In this document: piece after piece, positions 28,789-37,833 of the stretch
How positions within the stretch are numbered: the stretch's first letter is position 1
Layout of the letters: every line of letters starts with the position of its first letter
NCBI GenBank assembly: GCA_030581615.1
Contig: JAKTTT010000053.1
Coordinates: 62,001 to 126,000 of the forward strand
From: Alloascoidea africana
Taxonomy: Eukaryota > Ascomycota > Alloascoideomycetes > Alloascoideales > Alloascoideaceae
DNA: 64,000 nucleotides
Direction of reading: 5' to 3'
Program-made: the position numbers and the translations under genes
The notes under the pieces: model-generated
Told to the model about the DNA's origin: nothing
The model's database searches: none
Seen by the model: only the letters and a program-made list of their open reading frames with translations

Positions 28789-31700
28789 TCAAGATCGTTG
28801 TTCAAGTGAATAAGATTCTCCAATTGCGCTTAATCGATACTTGACATCTTTCAAAACCTTTGATTCGGGTTCCCATGCTTGGAAAAGGATGAAAAGATCA
28901 TCGAATTCATGTCTAATTCGGGAGTTTAAATCTCGTAGTTGTAAAAAACCTCGAAATATCCAGGGCAAGTGATATGGATTTGAACCGCTGTTATAGTCCG
29001 CAGAGTTAAAGTTGAAAAGAAGTTGGAATGAACAAGGGAAAGCGACATTTGCCATGCTGTAACTTCCTGTCAACACTGATGATGAAGAGGAAGGAGATAG
29101 GGAAGACGAGGAAGAAAAATATGAAGAACTTGACAGGTTGCTAGTTTCGAGTGCGTTTCGAATAGCAATGTCATAAACTTCCCGTTCATAAAAAATTCTG
29201 GTCCTTGAATGTCCAAGGTTCACACCACTATTCTCAGCATTCACAATTGAAGTTTGTAATCTACTCAATTCCGAAATAACACCTTGTTCACATTGGCCCA
29301 CATTTCGTAATCTCAAGGCCAAACTAATAAGTCTTGTAATAAACCCACCTTTACATCTCAAGTTGCCATTATATCCACCATCATGCTCGCTATTTCCGGA
29401 CTTGTCATCGTCGTCATATCCATTTAGGTAAACTGCTCTATAAATGTTGGGATGTGCTACATGAACACACTGACTTGAATAAAGAGGTACAAGGTTATCA
29501 CTTGGAGAACCAACAAGAGTCAACTTGACGTTGCCCTTGACAAGAATACACTCCAATGCGGTCAGGTGTTGTTGACCCAATTTTGAACTAGAGTCTTGAT
29601 ACTGGAAGAATTCCAAGAGTGAATCGGTCTCAAATGAGGTGTATCCTCGTGCCCCAATACACTTTGTATCCAGACCATGAATAGGACCAAGGGACGCTCC
29701 CGTCATTGACAACACTCCAATTTTTTGGTTCTTATTACATTTGAGATGGCTGTTTCGTTGCTTCTCATGATCATCCTTCCCATGATTTTTCTGCTGTCTC
29801 TCTTGTATCATCTTTGCTACCAGTTCAACTGCAATTAGGGCTCCTTGATAATGCGAAACGAAAAACACAAAATCGGCTTCCTCAATTTCATTTTTCCAAT
29901 TCCGTAAAAGCTTGTGGAAATGCTCCACTTGCTCAGAAATCTTGCCTTCACCTTCCAATGCAATCTGATCAACTCTCAATACGTCTCTTTGTTTCATTTT
30001 CTTCTTCCCATCATAGTCATAACACATTGAGCGATGCATGCTGATGTTCTGATTTCGCTCAACCCATTTTATCACAGCTTCCACTGCCTCATCACAAAAC
30101 AGCTTGGCTGTCCCTGAAGGCTCGTTCAGAATACTCCTTGCAAACTTTGCAGGGAAAAAACTGTGGATTCCAATGACGACACACTTGTGGATTTTAGTTG
30201 GCGAGGTACGGTACAGGTGTGGTTGTGGTCTGAGATGGTCTCGACGCCAAAAATCAGGTTCCATTCCAATTGCCCTTAACCCTGATCTTAGTGCTGTTGC
30301 TGCCATTTTCTTGGGCGTATAATGCAAATAAGAGTCATCAAATCTTGGAAGCACCATGTTTCGGTTACTGTTCTGAGATTGATAAGGCAGTCCACTGTCA
30401 CTCCCATTTGGAATTGATAATTGTTGTTGCCTTTTGGACTTTGGAATTAACTGTTCCTCTCTAGCTTCACCGGGACTAGGCGGCAGTAACCGATTTGTCT
30501 TTACCGGCGCATTTTCTGACTCTGTACCAGCCACGGCCAGTTCACTATAATCATAAGGGCCATCTGATCCATCTGAGGCTGCTTTGTTATCTCCACTGTT
30601 TGTCTTTCGCGAATAAAATGCCCAGGTCTTTGTAGACTGGGAGCCATCCTGAGATTGCAAAAGCTTGAGAAGATCATGATGGGATGCAAACTCAGTGCTA
30701 CTAACACTGGGTTTTCTAGACTTTAAATTGTTGGACTTCCTCCTTTGCTTGGGAGTTGGGTTCGACTCACCAGTTGCAGTTGGACTCGAATCTCTAAGCT
30801 TGACCCCTGTGGGCATGGGTTTTGTTATCCTATGATTCTCATTTTGTTCTAACTTATCGGTAGACTTTGCCCCATTGAGTTTTGGATCCTGACTTTCGAC
30901 TGCTCCACCCCAAAATAACCATCCCCTTTTCGCTGGTGCTTGATCAACGGGGACAGATACTGGCTTTTGACCAGCATTAATATCTTTAACCTTGGTCAAC
31001 GCGTTTTGATCGCCCTGCGGCTCTGGGGAGGCCGAGCTTCCATTCGCAATTTCATTATTGACTCCAGCAGCCTGTTCTGGGGTTGTTGATACTGAAGACG
31101 ACCCTTGGCCAAGAACGTATCCCGCCACCGCATATGTGGTAGTGATCGGATTCAGAAACTGTGTCCATCCGCTTGGGCCGTTTGCAGCAGATGATTCATT
31201 TCCAGTCTTGGTGTTATCTGGAGGCGATTCCACATTCTCTGTGGACTTTGAGTTCAAGGGAGGACTGTTCTTCACCGCAGCAGTACCTTCTTGGATATCG
31301 CTATCTGGAGCCGTTATCTTGGGATCGTTTTCACTGGCACCACTTCTCCAGAACCACCAACCTTGAGATGGAGGGTTTGCAGTGGCGTGGTCTGTGACTG
31401 AAAGAGAGGAGTTATCACCGTTTTCACCTGCTCCAGCCTCCAGCAGATATGGCTCATCTCGCTTCTTGCCTTTGGCAGCAGCAGCTGCTGCTGGAGAAGA
31501 CGGATTAACGACCGGGCCATTTGCCTCCGAAACACTTTGGGGGGCGTTATTGGGCTTGCTCTCATTCGAATAGCCCAAGCTATCGGATGAGATCGGTAAT
31601 AAGGACTTGGAATCCTGTGGCGGTTTGTGTACAGTTCGTTCTTTTGATGACTCTATGCTACCAGAGGCAAGAGGAGTAAAATCTCCTGCCCCGACACTCT

Positions 31701-31953
31701 TTGTACGAACTGTAGTACCTGTATTTTCCTGCTGTGGTTGAGATATCTGCTGTCCTGATTGCGCATTATCTGTGTCTTTCAGCTCATCTTCTCCACGATC
31801 GGCATTTTTCATAAAATAGGAGCCCCAGGAAGCCAAATAGGTGGTTGATTTGGAAGGCTTCACGCTCACAGTCGGATTCGACCTCTCTGGAGTGCTGGCC
31901 CGGGCTGTGGATATCGCGGCATCGGTGCTTTTGCTGCTGTTGTCCTTGGGCAT
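28789..31953 (-). CDS. Large fungal protein with alpha/beta-hydrolase-like domain
   Basis: 1054 aa, single exon, ATG at 31953. The N-terminal ~550 residues are Ser/Pro/Asn-rich and disordered but contain repeated short modules with WGSYF, GWWFWRSGASE, GWTQFLNP and GWLFWGGA. These are a set of aromatic GW-x-F-W-type motifs spaced along the tail. The C-terminal ~450 residues hold a conserved fungal domain: KCVVIGIHSFFPAKFARSIL, then VDQIALEGEGKISEQVEHF, ADFVFFVSHYQGALIAVEL, GVLSMTGASLGPIHGL, LVGSPSDNLVPLYSS. This order of strands, elbow and late Asp resembles lipase/esterase-like alpha/beta hydrolases. At the elbow the sequence is S-H-Y-Q-G, without the usual Ser after His. The function is unknown. 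It shares an 83-bp divergent promoter with ATG16. Confidence 0.8.
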   Translation of the reverse strand: MPKDNSSKSTDAAISTARASTPERSNPTVSVKPSKSTTYLASWGSYFMKNADRGEDELKDTDNAQSGQQISQPQQENTGTTVRTKSVGAGDFTPLASGSIESSKERTVHKPPQDSKSLLPISSDSLGYSNESKPNNAPQSVSEANGPVVNPSSPAAAAAAKGKKRDEPYLLEAGAGENGDNSSLSVTDHATANPPSQGWWFWRSGASENDPKITAPDSDIQEGTAAVKNSPPLNSKSTENVESPPDNTKTGNESSAANGPSGWTQFLNPITTTYAVAGYVLGQGSSSVSTTPEQAAGVNNEIANGSSASPEPQGDQNALTKVKDINAGQKPVSVPVDQAPAKRGWLFWGGAVESQDPKLNGAKSTDKLEQNENHRITKPMPTGVKLRDSSPTATGESNPTPKQRRKSNNLKSRKPSVSSTEFASHHDLLKLLQSQDGSQSTKTWAFYSRKTNSGDNKAASDGSDGPYDYSELAVAGTESENAPVKTNRLLPPSPGEAREEQLIPKSKRQQQLSIPNGSDSGLPYQSQNSNRNMVLPRFDDSYLHYTPKKMAATALRSGLRAIGMEPDFWRRDHLRPQPHLYRTSPTKIHKCVVIGIHSFFPAKFARSILNEPSGTAKLFCDEAVEAVIKWVERNQNISMHRSMCYDYDGKKKMKQRDVLRVDQIALEGEGKISEQVEHFHKLLRNWKNEIEEADFVFFVSHYQGALIAVELVAKMIQERQQKNHGKDDHEKQRNSHLKCNKNQKIGVLSMTGASLGPIHGLDTKCIGARGYTSFETDSLLEFFQYQDSSSKLGQQHLTALECILVKGNVKLTLVGSPSDNLVPLYSSQCVHVAHPNIYRAVYLNGYDDDDKSGNSEHDGGYNGNLRCKGGFITRLISLALRLRNVGQCEQGVISELSRLQTSIVNAENSGVNLGHSRTRIFYEREVYDIAIRNALETSNLSSSSYFSSSSSLSPSSSSSVLTGSYSMANVAFPCSFQLLFNFNSADYNSGSNPYHLPWIFRGFLQLRDLNSRIRHEFDDLFILFQAWEPESKVLKDVKYRLSAIGESYSLEQRS

Positions 31954-32036
31954 GTGTGGGATAGATTGTGGAGGAGAAGAGTAGGAGTTTCGCAGTGAGG
32001 AACCTTCTCAACAAACAACACACACAACCACTAATA

Positions 32037-32793
32037 ATGGCAGCAGCAACGAGCAACTGGCGCGAGAAAATGGTGTCGGATCTCGCCAGGAGAGACGCTT
32101 TTGAGAAGGCGAACGACTCTATGGTCATGGCCTGTATGTCTGGCGATTCATACTGGAGAGAGACGTTCTGGTCACTGTATGCTAACCCAGGTTCCTAGTC
32201 ACAATAGCAGCTGAGCGAGCCGTAGCAGCAGAGCAGAAGATGTCCAGAAAGGCTTCCGGTAAAGCTCAGGGGCAAGATGGCCATGATGATAACAGCAAAA
32301 GCCAGTCGTAAGTACTCGATATAGCTTGTGGCACATGGAATATGCTAACAGGAATCCACAGTGAGGCTCTCGATAAGGTCCTTAGGGAACTGTCTGAGCT
32401 GGAAATCAAACACAGACAGTCTACCCGTAACACACAAGAGCTCGAGCAAGCACTGGAAAAGAGCCAACAAAGGTAAGCCTCTCTTGTCTATAGTCTACAT
32501 TGTCTATTTCTAACAGTCTCCTGAGCAGCATCAAAAGGCTCCAGGCACAAAAGGACAAGCTAACCCAGGCACTACGAACCAGAGAAGAGGAACTGTACGA
32601 GAAAACACGAATGCTACAGCATGCCCACGATGAGATCCTCTCCTTCAACATCCAGCTGAACCTGCTCGAGCAGAAGTGCGAGAAGCTCACCGGCGAGAAC
32701 GAAGAGCTCGTGGAGCGGTGGATGCACAAAGTTGCGCAGGACGCCGACAAAATGAACGACGCCAACGCATTTTTGGAAAGCGTGCGCAAATAG
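32037..32793 (+). CDS. ATG16: Autophagy protein Atg16
   Basis: There are four exons, 32037-32133, 32199-32307, 32362-32472 and 32517-32793 (introns 65, 54 and 44 nt). The product is about 197 aa. The N-terminus MAAATSNWREKMVSDLARRD is the Atg5-binding helix, followed by a linker and a long coiled coil. The C-terminal signature is diagnostic of Atg16: LSFNIQLNLLEQKCEKLTGE then NEELVERWMHK. It scaffolds the Atg12-Atg5 conjugate that lipidates Atg8. In introns 1 and 2 the first AG after the branch site breaks the frame and a later AG must be used. For intron 3 both CTAACAG (used here) and the following CTGAG are in frame. The GPI10 start lies only 84 bp after this stop. Confidence 0.92.
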
Positions 32794-32877
32794 CGCGCAC
32801 TTTTGCCAGGTATGCCAGCACAGATTCTCTTTTCCACTCCCTCGAAAAGAAGCACAAGAAGCGAAGAGACGAGGACC

Positions 32878-34714
32878 ATGGCAGAGCTGGACAGCGGACC
32901 TTCGACAGCAAGTCGGCCGGAGCACGAGAGCGTGTCTCCAGATGACAAGCCTGCCAGCGACTCCAGTGCCAATGGTGCTACTGGAGCTGGAGCTGGAGCT
33001 GAAGCTGTCGCCAGCCAAGCGCTCTTGGACGAGTTTGTGCTCAACAGGCTGATATTCACATACCTTTTCTTTCTACGGCTTTTGAATTCTCTCACAATCA
33101 AAACCTTCTTCCAGCCGGACGAGTACTGGCAGGCACTGGAGCCCGCGCACATCTTTGTGTTTGGCCAGGGTTACAGAACATGGGAATGGAAAGAGGGCCT
33201 GCGGAGTTTTTTGCATCCACTGCTGTACTCTGTTGTTTACTACATCTCTGACATTTTCGATTTTGGACAGTATGGCGTTTTCTATGGTCCCAAGATTGTC
33301 GGCGCGATCATCGGTGCCGTAGGCGATTTCTACACCTACAAGTTTGTCAAGACTTTGGCTGAAGTTGAGGGAAAGAAGGAAGGTGATAACATTGAGAAAA
33401 TAGCAAGAATTGGACTGATGGTCAGTGTTACGAGTGCGTTTAACTGGTATTTCATCACAAGAGCCTTTTCCAATTCTTTAGAAATGGTCTTGACGACAGT
33501 GGCGTTGAGCTATTGGCCATGGAACATTACAAATGCCATCAACTGGAGAAGCTACACGATGAGTCTAAGCTTTGCGCTACTTGCATGTCTGATCAGACCA
33601 AACAATGCTCTCATCTGGATCTTCCTTGGCTCCTCTCTAATAGTGAAAGCCGCTTCTCTTCCACCAAGGGAAAAAGCCCTGCTTATCTTGATCCCTATCC
33701 AAGTGTGTCTTTGCGGAGTTGCAATCGTCGCGACTGTTGATTTCCTTTACTACCAAAGACTCGTTTTCCCAATCTGGGAGTTTATAAAATTCAATCTTAT
33801 TGAGCAGCATTCAGAGTTTTATGGAGTTGCACCTTGGCATTTCTACATCTTTCAGGCAATTCCAGTATTACTTGTTGCTTTTACTCCATTTGCATTGTTT
33901 GAATTTTTCAAAACTGGTTGGAAATCAGAGTTGGGCCAACTTGTCATTGTCATTCTCGTTGTTTACTCTGCATTCTTAAAACACAAAGAATTCAGATTTA
34001 TTTTCCCCCTCATTCCTATTTTCCACTATTGGGTCTCCAAATGCATATTTGAAAGAGTCCCACGCGCTCATGCTGTAAAGATATTTGCCGTTTTGATACT
34101 GTTAAATACGATTGTTGCTGGATATTTTACGCAAATTCACGAGCGTGGGGTCATTGATGTGATGGATTATTTGGGGAACGATATTGATGTACACTCTGTG
34201 GGATTTTTGATGCCCTGTCACTCGACGCCGTTCCAAAGCCATTTACATCGCGATGACCTTGCGGATCTCTGGTTTTTAACCTGCGAGCCACCATTAGGGT
34301 ATGCAATTCTGACATTTTTGCTACAAAGCATTTGATCTAACTTTTACATAATTCTAGATTGTCGAAAGAAGAACGAGAAAGTTACGTTGACGAAGCAGAT
34401 CAGTTCTATAATAACCCCGAGCTCTTCCTATCAAAGCACTTGCCTCCTCCAAAGAAGGAAGATCGCGATTTGCGAAGAGAGTATGACCATGAATGGCCCA
34501 GCCATCTCGTTTTCTTCCAGGTATTGGAACCAGTTATAGACAAGTATTTGGAAGGATCAAATTATGAAGTGGTAAGCTTTTTTTATCGATCAATGCTTGT
34601 GTTTGTCCTCTAACGATATCTTGATAGTGTGGGCGGTTTTTCAACAGCCATTTTCATTATGACTCAAGACGAAATGGTGACGTTATTGTTTACTGTAAAT
34701 GGCCATGGCAGTAA
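32878..34714 (+). CDS. GPI10: GPI mannosyltransferase III (Gpi10/PIG-B)
   Basis: There are three exons, 32878-34298, 34358-34571 and 34628-34714; introns of 59 and 56 nt. The product is about 573 aa. GT22 family: the motif FFQPDEYWQALE in the first lumenal loop carries the catalytic Asp-Glu, followed by TWEWKEGLRSFLHPLLY. About nine hydrophobic spans follow. The C-terminus FFNSHFHYDSRRNGDVIVY is conserved in PIG-B. It adds the third mannose to the GPI precursor in the ER lumen. I chose the ATG at 32878; an in-frame ATG at 32812 is possible and would leave 18 bp after ATG16. It converges with the next gene, with a 43-bp gap. Confidence 0.93.
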
Positions 34715-34757
34715 CAATAATACAAAGCGTTTTTCTTCTATATACATAGGGTAAGAA

Positions 34758-36128
34758 TTAAATGTTCCATCTGTCACCAGATTCAACTTCACTCTTCTGA
34801 GTAGCTTCCGTACTTTCTAATTTCACCTTGGGTTGAACATCCCCACTGCTTTCCGTCGCCTGGGCTATGTTTTGGGAAACTTTTTCAATATCATCCATCC
34901 TCGTTGTTATGAATAAATCCCATGTCTCTTCATCAACTATGCTTTTCAATACCCCCATTATTCTGAAAGCTGCTTTCCAATTTTCAAGCTTTACAAACGT
35001 GTCAAAGTATCCCATCATCGAATCTGTATTCCCATATTCCGTCCCCAGTTTAAACCACTCCTGAGCATGCTTTAGACGTGTTTTCTGAGGTGCGTTCTTT
35101 TCACTATCATAGAGCTCCAATTCCATAAATCCCACTGGTGCGATTGCAGAAACCAAACCAAAACTGGCAGCTTGTTCGTAGTGATACTTGGCCAACTCAG
35201 GATTCAATTTTTGAAAGATTTGTCCCAGGTAGAAATGGGATTGCGAAACTTGATCTGATAGGGGTAGTGCCAATTCCAACGATGTTGCAAAGTGAAATGC
35301 AGACTTTTGCAAGTCGGGAAGCTGAAAATTTAGGATTCCTAGTTTGTGATGAACATCTGCACTTGTCAAGGTATTTGGAGCCAATTCCAGAAACCTGTAG
35401 TAGAGTTCAGATGCGATATCATAGTTTTTGAACTTGTTCTCATGGTCTGCCACCAGCTTTATCGTCAAGAAATGGTTCAAATGAAACAGATCTTTGATAA
35501 GATTCTGAGCTGTAACAAAATCTTCATTGTCAACAGCAGAATAATCTATACTGGATCCTGCTGAGTTGTGTAGAAAGTCTAGTGCATGCGCACTAATCTC
35601 AGGGGGGGCTGTATCCAATGTCTCCATCGCCAATATCGCGATTGCATCGTTGTTTCCCCATTCTGCTGCTATATCCACGATACAGTTTTCGATTTCTACA
35701 AGTTTCGCATTTGTTGTCTTTGTGTGTTTTCGATACAGCTCCAACGCGCGTTTTAAAGTAAAGATATTTGCTGCATTTGTGTATGAAGGAAACTTGGGTC
35801 GCTTGATCTCCGTGCTATCAGCTACAGGTTCTTTTAGTGATTCAAAACATGCTTTAAAAATGGGTATTGCTTCCGAAAAGGAAATAGGGCTGTCGAGGTA
35901 GAATAGAACTTTGCTAAATGTTGATTTTGCAGGAAGGATTTTTTCAAATTCTGTTTTGGGTTTTGAAAAAGGTGACTTGGATATAATGTTATCCATCCAC
36001 GAAGCGTTAGCCGAGGACGTCGATGTAGACCTAGTTGTAGACGTAGATTTCCAAAGTGTGCTTTTCGTCGAGAACAATCGAAGCGTCTGGAGTGGCCGGC
36101 GTGATTGGCCGATTGTCGATCGGATCAT
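34758..36128 (-). CDS. Mitochondrial TPR/Sel1-like repeat protein (possibly Mss2-like)
   Basis: 456 aa, single exon. The N-terminus MIRSTIGQSRRPLQTLRLF plus a long Ser/Thr/Arg tract is a strong mitochondrial presequence. From about residue 160 helical hairpins repeat: YDIASELYYRFLELAP, DLQKSAFHFATSLELA, PELAKYHYEQAASFG, RLKHAQEWFKLGTEYGN. This is the TPR/Sel1 pattern. Yeast Mss2, which helps export the Cox2 tail across the inner membrane, has this kind of architecture. The similarity here is only general, so the role is a suggestion. It has a 107-bp divergent promoter with the L-2-hydroxyglutarate dehydrogenase gene. Confidence 0.75.
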   Translation of the reverse strand: MIRSTIGQSRRPLQTLRLFSTKSTLWKSTSTTRSTSTSSANASWMDNIISKSPFSKPKTEFEKILPAKSTFSKVLFYLDSPISFSEAIPIFKACFESLKEPVADSTEIKRPKFPSYTNAANIFTLKRALELYRKHTKTTNAKLVEIENCIVDIAAEWGNNDAIAILAMETLDTAPPEISAHALDFLHNSAGSSIDYSAVDNEDFVTAQNLIKDLFHLNHFLTIKLVADHENKFKNYDIASELYYRFLELAPNTLTSADVHHKLGILNFQLPDLQKSAFHFATSLELALPLSDQVSQSHFYLGQIFQKLNPELAKYHYEQAASFGLVSAIAPVGFMELELYDSEKNAPQKTRLKHAQEWFKLGTEYGNTDSMMGYFDTFVKLENWKAAFRIMGVLKSIVDEETWDLFITTRMDDIEKVSQNIAQATESSGDVQPKVKLESTEATQKSEVESGDRWNI

Positions 36129-36235
36129 GATACCGGTGTAGATGGTGAAGGTGAGAAAAGTCGGAGGCCGTCAACTCCTTGCCAAAGACTAGTACGCCAT
36201 CACCATCACCACCACCGCCGCCGCCGCTGCCGCCA

Positions 36236-37652
36236 ATGCTTCTTCCCAAAGTAACAAAGACTTGTCTTCAGAGACAAGTCCGCTATTTTTCGTGCACCCG
36301 AACGACATCTGTGGATTACTCCCACGTAGTTATTGGCGCAGGCGTGGTTGGTCTCGCTACGGCCGCTCGGCTCTCGAAAAGAGACACAAACTCCGTTCTG
36401 CTACTGGAAAGGCATGGAGAAGTGGGCACAGAGACATCCGCTCGGAACTCTGAAGTGATACATGCTTCACTATACTACCCTCCAGACAGTCTGAAGACGA
36501 GACTATGTCTTCGGGGAAAACAGCTGATCTACAGTGAGGCCCAAGAAGCCGGAGTTGAAATGGCACAATGTGGTAGGTAAACAGTCATATCGACAAATTC
36601 CGAGACATAGCAATGCTAACAAGCACCAGGAAAATGGATTGTGGCCCAGAACGAGAAAGAATTGGAATATCTGGAAAAGCTACACGCAAAGGCCAATAGC
36701 TTAAATGTATGTGCACTGATTCCTAGTTTTCAGCTTAATTGATGGTGGACTCACAGTACAAAAGATCCCCACAGAAATGGTTCCAATTTCACGGGCAAAA
36801 GAGTTGGAGCCAGAGGTCCGCGCAAAGACAGCTGTACTAAATTCTCCAACTACGGGGATCATATCGGCCCATTCTCTTATGGCATACCTCGAGTCTATAT
36901 TCCAAAATAACGGTGGAGATTTGGCAGTAAAGAGCGAGGTTGTGGGGATTGAACACCTCGGAGCAAGTCCTAAAGGGAGGTTTGAGATAAAAGTAAAAGC
37001 AGAAGGCGAAGTCACTGAGATTACGACAGACAATATCGTCAATTCAGCTGGATTGGCGGCCACAAAAGTGGCAAACCTACTTTTACCACCTGAACAGCAT
37101 GTAACTGGGTATTTTGCAAGGGGAAGTTACTTTGCGTATTCAGGAAGTCACCCTAAAGTGAATAGACTGGTAAGTTATTCATTGAATACTTATTTGAGGC
37201 GCTCGAACGCTTACTGTTTCCTTAGATTTATCCATGTCCTGCGGCACACTCATCACTCGGAACCCATCTAACGATTGATCTCGGGGGCAGGATCAAGTTT
37301 GGTCCAGATATCGAATGGGTGAGTTTGATTTAGTTTTTTCCCATACGAATACATCTAACACACCAGACTAAAGACAGAAGACCCTCAGGACGTGAGACCA
37401 AGAGCAGAACGGTTGGATGAAGCGTATGTTGAAGTCACAAAGTACCTGCCATCCATCGACAAGTCTCTATTGAGTCCAGACTATGCTGGAATGAGACCCA
37501 AAATCGTAGGACCTGGGTTCTCTGGGTTTCAAGACTTTGTCATTAGAGAAGAAAAACAGTTCCCTGGGTTTGTTAATCTGCTGGGAATTGAAAGCCCAGG
37601 ATTAACGTCGTCTATGGCTATCGCAGAGTATGTCGAAGAGCTATTAGATTGA
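36236..37652 (+). CDS. L-2-hydroxyglutarate dehydrogenase, mitochondrial (FAD)
   Basis: There are five exons, 36236-36572, 36630-36706, 36765-37169, 37226-37318 and 37374-37652; introns of 57, 58, 56 and 55 nt. The product is about 396 aa. The N-terminus [19 protein letters not shown] is presequence-like. The FAD-binding Rossmann motif is [18 protein letters not shown], followed by the family hallmark [13 protein letters not shown] and KSRLCLRG-like [13 protein letters not shown]. Later signatures are [46 protein letters not shown] and [11 protein letters not shown]. The enzyme returns L-2-hydroxyglutarate to 2-oxoglutarate (metabolite repair). Introns 2 and 4 appear to end AAAG: the preceding CAG in each would shift the frame. 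Confidence 0.93.
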
Positions 37653-37833
37653 GCTCACTGTGGTAAATTGTAACTTTGCGGACGTTTAAGCAATCTCAAA
37701 GCAATTTACTCCTCTCTATTCTTAGAGTTCACGCATCTTTAAAAGAGAAATCAAGGTTGTTCCAGACTGAATGTCCCAACACCCACCAAAATGAAGAGGT
37801 GTTACCCGGTCCCGGCATGCCCGATGGGGCGAA

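Noticed and set aside
32803-32877. Longer N-terminus of GPI10
   Set aside because: It would begin 9 to 18 bp after the ATG16 stop, the residues are low complexity, and the Met at 32878 suffices.
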